Notes under the pieces: generated by a model
Databases searched by the model: none
Told to the model about the DNA's origin: nothing
What the model saw: the letters and a program-made list of their open reading frames with translations, nothing else
Position numbers and translations under genes: made by a program
Shown here: in pieces, positions 17,850 through 25,667 of the stretch
Position numbering within the stretch: the stretch's first letter is position 1
Layout of the letters: every line of letters begins with the position of its first letter
NCBI GenBank assembly: GCA_016718605.1
Contig: JADKCY010000003.1
Coordinates: forward strand, 682,001-746,000
Origin: Lysobacterales bacterium
GTDB lineage: Bacteria > Pseudomonadota > Gammaproteobacteria > Xanthomonadales > Xanthomonadaceae
Length of the DNA: 64,000 nucleotides
Direction: 5' to 3'

Positions 17850-18991
17850 GGCTTCGCGCCCTGGCTTGTTGAGTCACCAATGGTCTGAATGAAATGCATG
17901 GTTAGCGTGAAGCGATCCAAACCGGTTCGGCCATCCGGTTGAATTGGCCCATTGAGCGCTGGCGATTCCAACATGCTGGAGTCTTGCATGCGCTTTACCA
18001 ACTGTGCCGCCTTTGCGCTCTGTCCAGTGATGCTCAACTCGGCCTTGGAGACATTGAGGCGTTCCAAAAACGTATCGTCGGGCAAGTTGTGCGTCAGCTC
18101 TTGCAGCATCAGCACCATGGAGGGTTGCAGGCGCTTTTGTTCCGCAAGAAAATTTGCCGCCTCAGCTGCCTGACCCAACTGCTCACGTTTCCCCGCCGTC
18201 AACCGCGCCGCTGTGCGTTGTTCGTCCACATCTGCCTCCATCGCGGCGACCGCTTGCAAGCGGTTTTCGAGCACTGCCGACATCCCAATCAGCACCAGCA
18301 GAAGACTGACCATCGCCAACCCCAAATTGAGGTACAGCTGGGAGTGTCCACGCGCTGCGCGGCGCTCGCTCGGCAAAAGATTGACCCCCAGCAACGCACC
18401 GTGGTCGGCCATCACGTCCACGCCGTTAAGTTGTGTGGCGAGTGATCCCAAAGACACTACTGCGGAATCAAGGACCGCACGCGGCAACACCACAAGTTCA
18501 ACATGGGCCTGCTTGGCAACCAAGTCGCGGCGCAGTACGAGGCTGTCGAAATACACCTGGTCCAGCTTGAACGGTGTCTGCCGATCCAATTCAAAGGCGC
18601 ACACCTGACGCAGGTTTTCCAATGCTGCCAAAGGCAGTGGCAATGCGCGACGCAAGACTACGGCAGAGGGAAGAAGCAAAATCTTGGGGAGTTCCCGCAA
18701 GGCGTCCGTCAAACCGCGCTGAAGCTGTTCCTGCCATGCCGTCGACTGATCGCCGATCAACAGCATCACCTCGCGCCGCTGCCCGGAGCGGATTTCCTCG
18801 ACGCGCACATCTCGATCCACCACCGTGAATGCAAGACTGGCGGACTCCGCCGCGAGTGCTTGCCGCCATCCTGCGGGCAACAGCGAGCGTAGTTCGCCCC
18901 ACCACCAAGCGAAAAACGCCGGCAACGCCGTCTGCGCGTAGCGCGCGCGCAATTGCAGCAGCATTGGTTGAATGACGTCCGCAACACTCAT
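17846..18991 (-). CDS. gspL: Type II secretion protein L (PilM/PilN-like)
   Basis: A 381-residue protein. The N-terminal cytoplasmic actin-like part contains ALENLRQVCAFELDRQTPF, typical of GspL/PilM, which binds GspE. A single membrane helix (LNLGLAMVSLLLVLIGMSAV, near residue 225) and a PilN-like periplasmic domain follow. It links the ATPase to the periplasmic part of the platform. An 88-base gap holding a hairpin separates it from gspK, the largest spacer among the pseudopilin and platform genes. Confidence 0.9.
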   Translation of the reverse strand: MSVADVIQPMLLQLRARYAQTALPAFFAWWWGELRSLLPAGWRQALAAESASLAFTVVDRDVRVEEIRSGQRREVMLLIGDQSTAWQEQLQRGLTDALRELPKILLLPSAVVLRRALPLPLAALENLRQVCAFELDRQTPFKLDQVYFDSLVLRRDLVAKQAHVELVVLPRAVLDSAVVSLGSLATQLNGVDVMADHGALLGVNLLPSERRAARGHSQLYLNLGLAMVSLLLVLIGMSAVLENRLQAVAAMEADVDEQRTAARLTAGKREQLGQAAEAANFLAEQKRLQPSMVLMLQELTHNLPDDTFLERLNVSKAELSITGQSAKAAQLVKRMQDSSMLESPALNGPIQPDGRTGLDRFTLTMHFIQTIGDSTSQGAKP

Positions 18992-19079
18992 GCAGGCAAC
19001 ACCGGATTCAGGGATTTGGAAAATTCAAGGCTGGCGGGCTTCGCCGAGCAGAGAAAACGTCTGCGAAGCCGCAGGTTGT
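18992..19079 (-). other. Spacer with stem-loop between gspK and gspL
   Basis: On the minus strand a GGCTTCG / CGAAGCC pair encloses about 20 bases, shortly after the gspK stop. There is no T-run, so it is not a standard terminator. It could slow decay of the upstream message or lower expression of gspL and later genes relative to the pseudopilins. Confidence 0.4.
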
Positions 19080-19991
19080 TCATCGACCGTCTCCGTCCTG
19101 CCAGCGCAAAACGCTGTATGCCAGCCCGGAAACGCCAGCGCCACCCAAGCGAACTGTGGAGTAGAGCTCAGTCCACGCACCGTTCGAAAGCGTCGCCTTT
19201 GCGTGAATACTATACGTGCCTGTACCGCCCTCGACCATCAAAGGCGTGCCATCCGGCGTCACGGGCGGCACACCGCCCGCCTGTGGCGTCCAGGCATGAC
19301 GCTGTTCAATCAATGCCTGCGCAAGGCCGGGATCCATGTTGGGCAATGCCTGCAGCACCTCTTGTGGTGCGAATGCCATGTTGGGCAAAGCCTGACCGGA
19401 ATAGATAGTCAGGGCAGGCTCAATACGCTGGAACAGCGCGAAGTCCATGCCCATGACTTGCTGTACTTCAGACACCGTGTCAAAGGGCGCGTCCTTGCTT
19501 CCATAGGGGTAGCCTTCCGCATCGTAGTCACGATCCTCAGCACCATTCGGCTGCTTGAGATCATCGGCGTCACGCCAATCCACGATCGCTTCGGCGATCG
19601 CCGTTGCCAGCTGCAAGTCAACCCCCACTGATTGAAACAGCGACATCAATGTCAACGGTTCCGCCGCGTTCAAATCAATCAGACCTGACTCGTCAGTAAT
19701 CGCAAGTTCAATGGTGGCATCATCAAATTGCACGGTGTAGGCACGTCCATCGGGCAGCCAACGCTGCGTTGGGTCCGGTAGAGACAATGCGTACACTGCT
19801 TGGTTCACTCCGGCCTCGGCGGCATATCGGGCCTTGGCAGTGTCAAACAGATGTCGCGATTGCAAAGACTCCGTGCGCGTGATCAAGGCGAAGCTACCGA
19901 GCATCAAAGTCAGCAATGCGATCACCCACAGCACAAAGATCAGCGCGACGCCACGCACTTGCGCTCGCCCGCGAGACGCTGGTGTCCTCAC
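19080..19991 (-). CDS. gspK: Type II secretion minor pseudopilin GspK, GTG start
   Basis: A 303-residue minor pseudopilin that caps the pseudopilus tip with GspI and GspJ. A prepilin-type leader is followed by a hydrophobic helix (GVALIFVLWVIALLTLMLGS) with no Glu at position +5, as usual in GspK. The large globular domain holds the SAM-like helical motif DLNAAEPLTLMSLF and the conserved DWRDADD near residue 143. The GTG start at 19991 overlaps the gspJ stop (GTGA). Confidence 0.92.
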   Translation of the reverse strand: MRTPASRGRAQVRGVALIFVLWVIALLTLMLGSFALITRTESLQSRHLFDTAKARYAAEAGVNQAVYALSLPDPTQRWLPDGRAYTVQFDDATIELAITDESGLIDLNAAEPLTLMSLFQSVGVDLQLATAIAEAIVDWRDADDLKQPNGAEDRDYDAEGYPYGSKDAPFDTVSEVQQVMGMDFALFQRIEPALTIYSGQALPNMAFAPQEVLQALPNMDPGLAQALIEQRHAWTPQAGGVPPVTPDGTPLMVEGGTGTYSIHAKATLSNGAWTELYSTVRLGGAGVSGLAYSVLRWQDGDGR

Positions 19992-20695
19992 TGCAACGGC
20001 CTCCGTGCACGCCGGTCACGACGCTCTTCGTTGTCGCGCAGACTGCCGAACGGCAAGGCACTGTTCGCCACACCAAGTGCACCGGACATCACCGGAATCT
20101 CCAGACGCGGCCAGAACTGACGCCGCTCGGGGGGAAACTCCGCGACCAGTCGAACCATCATCGGTGGCGCATGCGGCGCATCCCATTGCGATGCCCATTC
20201 CCCGAGTTCACCGGTATCGGTCATGCCGCGATACTCAAAACTCGCTTCCGCCATTCCATCCAGAATGAGCACTGGTGGACGCTCCGCACTGGCGGCACTG
20301 GCTTCGTCATAGCCGTTCAACAAGGTATGAGTGAATTCCAATTGCAGCCCCTTGGCACCACGGGCGATGTGCAACTCTTGTACATGAGGCCCACCCTTGG
20401 CGAGATGGCCCGGCATCGGAGCAACGAAGCGCATGCTGGCCTCGTCACCTTCGAAGACGTACATCATGCCGGTGTCTTCTTCGCGCTGAAATGGCAAAGC
20501 CATGGCATGACTGATCTGGCGACGCACAAACTCCTGCGCGATGCGCACGCTGTCGGTCTGAGTGACGACCCGCTCACCACTGCGCATCGCGCGCACTGCC
20601 GTGCTCAGTGTGCCCATGGCGACCAGCACCATGATTGCCAACAACGATACGGCCAAGAGGATTTCCAACAGCGTGAAGCCGTGCATCTTGCGCAT
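19988..20695 (-). CDS. gspJ: Type II secretion minor pseudopilin GspJ
   Basis: A 235-residue minor pseudopilin. The leader MRKMHG is followed by FTLLEILLAVSLLAIMVLVA, with the processing site between Gly and Phe and Glu at +5. The globular part matches GspJ in length and in its QISHAMALPF and YEFTHTLL-like strands. ATG 20695 is one base after the gspI stop, with GGGGGAGG five bases upstream, so it is preferred over an in-frame start at 20710. Confidence 0.92.
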   Translation of the reverse strand: MRKMHGFTLLEILLAVSLLAIMVLVAMGTLSTAVRAMRSGERVVTQTDSVRIAQEFVRRQISHAMALPFQREEDTGMMYVFEGDEASMRFVAPMPGHLAKGGPHVQELHIARGAKGLQLEFTHTLLNGYDEASAASAERPPVLILDGMAEASFEYRGMTDTGELGEWASQWDAPHAPPMMVRLVAEFPPERRQFWPRLEIPVMSGALGVANSALPFGSLRDNEERRDRRARRPLQ

Positions 20696-20696
20696 G

Positions 20697-21134
20697 TCAG
20701 CCTCCCCCATTCGGATCTGGCGTCAGTGCGCGCAAGGTGCTGAAAACCGCGGACCGTTCGTGTGTCGGATCGCCCCAGCGCACGGTCAACTGCAGTCGAT
20801 ACAACTGAATTGGCGACGCACCTGTCTCAACCGGGGACTTCGGACTCATGGGCATCTCGATAGGCGCAACTTCCAACTCCCAGCGACTGCCGTCTTCGAA
20901 TTCACCAGACTCAGAACCTTCCTTCAAACGCTGACCGACGCCAGCAATATCCAGCACAGACTGCGCGTTCAAGGCTGCCTGCGTCTGTTCTGCAGCTTGT
21001 CGCGTCTGGCGCAGGGCACTGGTCGCGATCTGCATTGCCAAGCCCAATCCCACAGCAAGAATGGCGAAAGCGATCACGATCTCAATCAGGGTAAATCCAC
21101 GCTGATTTCGCCGATGAGGACTATTCCGGCTCAC
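20697..21134 (-). CDS. gspI: Type II secretion minor pseudopilin GspI, GTG start
   Basis: A 145-residue minor pseudopilin with a basic leader and the motif RGFTLIEIVIAFAILAVGLG. Cleavage is expected after Gly, with Glu at +5. It initiates pseudopilus assembly with GspJ and GspK in homologous systems. The GTG start at 21134 overlaps the end of gspH by 14 bases and has GAGG nine bases upstream. Confidence 0.9.
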   Translation of the reverse strand: MSRNSPHRRNQRGFTLIEIVIAFAILAVGLGLAMQIATSALRQTRQAAEQTQAALNAQSVLDIAGVGQRLKEGSESGEFEDGSRWELEVAPIEMPMSPKSPVETGASPIQLYRLQLTVRWGDPTHERSAVFSTLRALTPDPNGGG

Positions 21135-21561
21135 GTAAGCGCACCTCGCCAGTCAGCCAGTTCACATCGATCCGCCACACCGTCTCCCCACGGCTCAACT
21201 GAATATTGCCACCTGTGGAGGAGCCATCAGGATAGAAGCGGATCCCTGCCTCGCCTTCAGAAACTTGCTCCTGGCGCGCGGTTTCGATTGTGATATCAAT
21301 ACCATCCGGCAAGGTCACGGGCTTCTTGCCGGGTGCCGTGTATTGCCGCTCATCGACGTTGAGCATCAGCACCTTGGCTTCGTGTTTGACGATCGCTTGA
21401 CCGCGCGTGTAGCGCAAATTGGCGATCAAATCGCGACTCGCACCGCGCACCTTGGCACTGGTGAAACCACCACTGATCGAGACGGCGACAACAGTCATGG
21501 CGAGGCCGATCACGGCTACCACGACCAGAATTTCGATCAGGGTGAAGCCACGTTGGCGCAT
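21121..21561 (-). CDS. gspH: Type II secretion pseudopilin GspH
   Basis: A pseudopilin of about 146 residues with the prepilin motif MRQRG|FTLIEILVVVAVIGLAMTV and a GspH-type globular domain (ANLRYTRGQAIVKHEAKVL). ATG 21561 gives a five-residue leader. A GTG at 21576 and the open frame to 21627 are alternatives, and none has a good ribosome site, so coupling to gspG is likely. It connects the major pseudopilus to the tip complex. Confidence 0.88.
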   Translation of the reverse strand: MRQRGFTLIEILVVVAVIGLAMTVVAVSISGGFTSAKVRGASRDLIANLRYTRGQAIVKHEAKVLMLNVDERQYTAPGKKPVTLPDGIDITIETARQEQVSEGEAGIRFYPDGSSTGGNIQLSRGETVWRIDVNWLTGEVRLREPE

Positions 21562-21596
21562 GAGATGAGGCGCGTTCACGCGGCGGTCGGCACGAA

Positions 21597-22037
21597 TCAA
21601 TCGGCGCTGGAGATGTCGCGATTCCAACTTTCGCCGCCGGCCTTTCCATCCTTGCCATAGCTGGCAATCGTATAGCCCGCTTCACCTTCCTGACTGTAGT
21701 TCAAGGGCTTTCCCCATTGATCCTTGAGGTCTGCTTCCTTGGCATAAGGCCCGAGCCAACTGTTGGCACCGGAAGGCTGCCGAATCAAGTCCTCAAGACT
21801 GCTTGGCACCCCGCCATTGTCCAACTGGTACTGCTCGATCTTGCCCGTCAGGGTTTGAACCTGGGTGCGGGTCAGGTTCCACTTGGCCTTATCTTGGCCG
21901 CCAAAAACCTGATTGGCCACCATGCCCGCAATGACGGCGATCAACGCCACGACAATGAGGATTTCAATCAAGCTGAAACCGTTTTGGAGCGCAGCGCGCA
22001 AGGAGTGAGCGCGGGAATGGACTGGATTGCGTTGCAT
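21597..22037 (-). CDS. gspG: Type II secretion major pseudopilin GspG
   Basis: The major pseudopilin, about 146 residues. The leader ends QNG, followed by FSLIEILIVVALIAVIAGMV. The calcium-binding C-terminal loop region (SYGKDGKAGGESWNRDISSA) matches GspG closely. An 18-residue leader extension before the cleavage site is somewhat long. ATG 22037 is preferred over 22055 because it follows the gspF stop with GGGG seven bases upstream. Confidence 0.93.
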   Translation of the reverse strand: MQRNPVHSRAHSLRAALQNGFSLIEILIVVALIAVIAGMVANQVFGGQDKAKWNLTRTQVQTLTGKIEQYQLDNGGVPSSLEDLIRQPSGANSWLGPYAKEADLKDQWGKPLNYSQEGEAGYTIASYGKDGKAGGESWNRDISSAD

Positions 22038-22041
22038 CGGA

Positions 22042-23256
22042 TTACCCCACAGCATTGGTCAATTCAAAAATCGGGATCAGGATGGCCATCATGATGACCG
22101 CGACCGCGGCGGCCATCAAAACGGTAATGACCGGAACCAGTGCAGCGAGCAGCCGATCCACGGTGTTCTTTACTTCCAAGTCAAAGGTGTCGGCGACCTT
22201 GGTGAGCATGGTATCCAGCTCGCCGGATTCCTCGCCGACCGCAATCATCTGCAAAGCCAGCCGCGGGAATCGCTTGCTGCGCGCCAGCGCAATCGACAGT
22301 CCACCGCCACGCTTCACTTCTTCTGACGCCTCAGAGACCGACTCCGCCAGCGCAGAGTTCCCCAGCACGTTACGCGCAATCGACAGTGCGGCAAGCAGGG
22401 GAACGCCGTTGTGCACCAGCGTACCGAGGGTTCGTGCGAGACGGGCGGTATCCAGTTTGCCGAACAAGGTCCCCAGCAAACCTCGCTGCAGCAGCCACGC
22501 ATCAAATCGCAGGCGTCGATCCGGCTCCGAAAACATCCGCTGGAGCAAATAGGCAATGACGCCAATCACCAGCAACAGCATCCACCAATACTCGCGCAAA
22601 CCAGTACCCATGGCGAGAATGACCTCGGTAAGCATCGGCAACTCCGCCCCCATATCCTCAAACAACGGAAGGAACTGCGGCACGACGTAGCCCATCAGCA
22701 ATCCGAGAGCGCCCACCACCATCAAGATCAGGATCGACGGATAAATCATCGCGTTGATCACGCTTTCCCTGAGCGCCTTGCTGCGTTCGAGATAATCCGC
22801 CAATCGCCGCAAGGTGTCGTCCAGGCTGCCACCCACTTCGCCCGCCCGGACCATATTGATGTAAAGCCTGGAGAACACGCCGTGTTGCTGTTCGAGTGCC
22901 TGCGACAGGGGCGCGCCACCGCGCACGGATTCGCGGATTTGCTCGATGATCTTGCGTGCCTGCGCTGACTCGGGCAGATCGAGCAGAATCTGCAAGGCGC
23001 GATCCAAGGCCTGCCCGGCACCCAGCAAGGTTGCCAATTGCTGAGTGAACTGCATAACTTGGGTCTGCCCCATGGCCGAACGCTTGAACAACGCGGACAA
23101 GCCTTTGCCTTCGGCTTGATCGGCCGGTACCGCCTTGATCGGAATATTGCCGGCATCCTGCAACTTGGCCACCACCTCTTCGGCGTTGGCCGCCTCCATC
23201 ACACCTTCGATGGTCTCACCGGACGAGCTGAGTGCCTTGAACCGGAACTGCGCCAT
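22042..23256 (-). CDS. gspF: Type II secretion inner-membrane platform protein GspF
   Basis: A 404-residue polytopic protein with two repeated cytoplasmic T2SSF domains (about residues 70-190 and 270-390) and three membrane helices. Conserved stretches include QFTQQLATLLGAGQALDRAL and VAVGEESGELD-type (IAVGEESGELDTMLTKVAD). It couples GspE ATP hydrolysis to pseudopilin insertion. It starts 7 bases after the gspE stop. Confidence 0.95.
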   Translation of the reverse strand: MAQFRFKALSSSGETIEGVMEAANAEEVVAKLQDAGNIPIKAVPADQAEGKGLSALFKRSAMGQTQVMQFTQQLATLLGAGQALDRALQILLDLPESAQARKIIEQIRESVRGGAPLSQALEQQHGVFSRLYINMVRAGEVGGSLDDTLRRLADYLERSKALRESVINAMIYPSILILMVVGALGLLMGYVVPQFLPLFEDMGAELPMLTEVILAMGTGLREYWWMLLLVIGVIAYLLQRMFSEPDRRLRFDAWLLQRGLLGTLFGKLDTARLARTLGTLVHNGVPLLAALSIARNVLGNSALAESVSEASEEVKRGGGLSIALARSKRFPRLALQMIAVGEESGELDTMLTKVADTFDLEVKNTVDRLLAALVPVITVLMAAAVAVIMMAILIPIFELTNAVG

Positions 23257-23263
23257 GCGCGAC

Positions 23264-24985
23264 TCAACCTTCCTGCGTCACACGCAGGACCTCTTCAATG
23301 GTGGTGACACCTTGCAACGCCTTGACCAAACCATCCTCGTACATGGTGCGCATGCCTTCGTCACGCGCGGTCTGCTCGATGACACCCATATCCGCGTGCT
23401 GCATGATCAAACGACGCAAATTGTCGCTCATCACCAGAAATTCCATGATCGTGGTGCGTCCCAGATAGCCGGTCGGCGTATTGGCCGAGGGCATTGGCCG
23501 GTACAACATGATGGGATTGGCGTCGGTGAAACGTTGCAGGCCGAACTGTTCGACGACTTCAGGCGAGGCCGCATAGGGCTCGCTGGAGGTCGGGTCCAGT
23601 CTTCGCACCAAGCGCTGCGCCAGGATGCCATTGACGGTGGACGTCAGCATGTAGTCCTCCACGCCCATGTCCAGCAAGCGGGTGACGCCACCTGCGGCAT
23701 TGTTGGTGTGCAAGGTCGAAAGCACCAAGTGTCCAGTCAGCGCCGATTGAATCGCGATCTTGGCGGTTTCGAGGTCGCGCATTTCACCGATCATGATAAC
23801 GTCCGGGTCCTGACGCACGATCGATCGCAAGGCATGCGAGAAGTCCAGTCCGATCTGCGGCTTGGCCTGAATCTGATTGATGCCTTCAATCTGATACTCG
23901 ACCGGGTCTTCGACCGTGATGATCTTCACGTCCGGCGTGTTGATCTGCGATAGCGCGGTGTAAAGCGTCGTGGTCTTGCCGGAGCCTGTCGGCCCGGTGA
24001 CCAACAGGATACCGTGCGGCAGGTCCAGCACCTTCATGAACTTTCCGAGAAATTCGTCGGTGAAGCCAAGTTTGTGAAAGTCGAACACCACCGACTCGCG
24101 GTCAAGAATACGCATGACGACGGACTCACCATGCGCCGTGGGCACGGTGGACACGCGCAGATCGAGCTCCTTGCCCTGCACACGCAGCATGATGCGGCCA
24201 TCCTGAGGCAACCGGCGTTCAGCGATGTTGAGCTTGGCCATGATCTTGATGCGCGAGATCACCGCAGCGGTTGAACTGGCGGGCGGCGATTCGACTTCAT
24301 GCAACACCCCATCAATGCGATAGCGCACCTTGAGGCGATTCTCGAATGGCTCGATATGGATGTCCGACGCGCGACCTTCAACGGCGCGTTGGATCAACAG
24401 ATTGACCAAACGGATAACTGGCGCTTCCGAGGCCAGATCACGCAAATGCTCGACATCATCTTCGCTGCGGTTATCGCCTTCGGTGAGATTTTCGACGATG
24501 GCGCCCATCGCCGATCGACCTGCACCGTAGTAGCGCTCGATCAGATCATCCACCTCAGAGCGCAAACCAACGTGCAGTCGCACCTCGCGACCCGTCGCCA
24601 TGCGTACCGCGTCAAACGGATAGGCATCAACCGGATCTGCTGCCAGCAGATCCACATGCGCCTCTGTCTCACCAATCGGGCAGATGTGATATTGCTTCAA
24701 AAAACGCAGCGACAGTTGGGTGTTCGGCGGCGGCGCATCTGGACACTCTTTGGCGGCCATCAAGGGCAGATCTAGCACTTCGGCGCTGGCTTCGGCGACA
24801 TCGCGTTCAGAGACCAGTCCAATCCGCGTCATCAATCCGATCAAGCTGCCGCCAGATTCTTCCAAGATGCGACGCGCGCGCGCCAGATCGTTTTCCTTCA
24901 AACGACCACGCGTCAACATTTGCTGACTGATGCGCTCTTCCAGATCGAGCTGGGGATTCAGTTGCTCTGCCAAGACCGCATTCAC
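23264..24985 (-). CDS. gspE: Type II secretion ATPase GspE, without the tetracysteine motif
   Basis: The 573-residue secretion ATPase. An N-terminal GspE_N domain binds GspL. The catalytic domain has Walker A GPTGSGKTTT near residue 330, the Asp box ITVEDPVEYQIEG, the Walker B region DPDVIMIGEMRDLETA and the His box STLHTNNAAGG. Most GspE proteins have a zinc-binding tetracysteine motif after LVRRL; here that segment (LVRRLDPTSSEPYAASPEVV and on) has no cysteine. GTG 24985 has AGGTGA six bases upstream and is preferred over TTG 24991. It opens the gsp gene set and lies 56 bases after the membrane protein gene upstream. Confidence 0.94.
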   Translation of the reverse strand: MNAVLAEQLNPQLDLEERISQQMLTRGRLKENDLARARRILEESGGSLIGLMTRIGLVSERDVAEASAEVLDLPLMAAKECPDAPPPNTQLSLRFLKQYHICPIGETEAHVDLLAADPVDAYPFDAVRMATGREVRLHVGLRSEVDDLIERYYGAGRSAMGAIVENLTEGDNRSEDDVEHLRDLASEAPVIRLVNLLIQRAVEGRASDIHIEPFENRLKVRYRIDGVLHEVESPPASSTAAVISRIKIMAKLNIAERRLPQDGRIMLRVQGKELDLRVSTVPTAHGESVVMRILDRESVVFDFHKLGFTDEFLGKFMKVLDLPHGILLVTGPTGSGKTTTLYTALSQINTPDVKIITVEDPVEYQIEGINQIQAKPQIGLDFSHALRSIVRQDPDVIMIGEMRDLETAKIAIQSALTGHLVLSTLHTNNAAGGVTRLLDMGVEDYMLTSTVNGILAQRLVRRLDPTSSEPYAASPEVVEQFGLQRFTDANPIMLYRPMPSANTPTGYLGRTTIMEFLVMSDNLRRLIMQHADMGVIEQTARDEGMRTMYEDGLVKALQGVTTIEEVLRVTQEG

Positions 24986-25041
24986 TGCCAATCACCTCAA
25001 TCCTGTGGGGACGTGCTCAAGCGCTACCTATACCAAAGCGA

Positions 25042-25653
25042 TCAGACCGGATCGTCGGCTTCGGGTTCCCGGGTGAACTCCACCAATTGATTCACGAAAC
25101 CCTGATTCAACATGATCCAGAGCGCCACGGGCGTTACCGTGGGCAGAATCAGATAGCCAAACTGGTAACCCAATCCAACCACACTGGATTTGAATCCATG
25201 CGACTCCAGTGCAGCGGTTCCCAGCGCGCCCGCCTTGAACTGCAGCAAGTAGAACACATCGAACACGGCGCCCCAGGTAATCACCAACCACAGCACTGGC
25301 AGACCGACCGAAAACTGCAACAACCGTTGCCGCATGCTGACCGGCGCCGCCATCACCAAGCCTGCGAACAAGGGTAGACACCAGGCATAGATCATCGGCG
25401 TCGATGACAGGATCAATTGTCCAATTCGACCGCCGGCATCTGCTTCGGTGAGCAATCGGGTGACGACGTTGAACGCCGCACCATCCTGCTCGACCATCTC
25501 GATGACGTCCGACATCAGCATTTGCAGAACCAGATTGGTCAGCTTGGCCACCGGCAATAGCAAGGGCGCAATCAACACTGCCCACAGGAAGAAGCACAGC
25601 GGCAACCAGAGTGCCGCCGCCAGCAAAAACTGCCGCAAAGGTGACAATTGCAT
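25042..25653 (-). CDS. Exosortase-H-associated membrane protein
   Basis: A 203-residue inner-membrane protein with about four or five helices. LPLFAGLVMAAPVSMRQRLL, SVGLPVLWLVITWG and GYQFGYLILPTVTPVALWIM match what I recall of the family annotated as exosortase-H-associated membrane protein. In known genomes it accompanies XrtH, which processes proteins ending in an IPTLxxWG-type signal. No exosortase or IPTL protein is visible in this window. ATG 25653 is 15 bases after the purL stop with GGAG upstream, so an upstream in-frame start at 25743 is rejected. It lies between purL and gspE on the same strand. Confidence 0.72.
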   Translation of the reverse strand: MQLSPLRQFLLAAALWLPLCFFLWAVLIAPLLLPVAKLTNLVLQMLMSDVIEMVEQDGAAFNVVTRLLTEADAGGRIGQLILSSTPMIYAWCLPLFAGLVMAAPVSMRQRLLQFSVGLPVLWLVITWGAVFDVFYLLQFKAGALGTAALESHGFKSSVVGLGYQFGYLILPTVTPVALWIMLNQGFVNQLVEFTREPEADDPV

Positions 25654-25667
25654 CCTCACTTCTCTCC

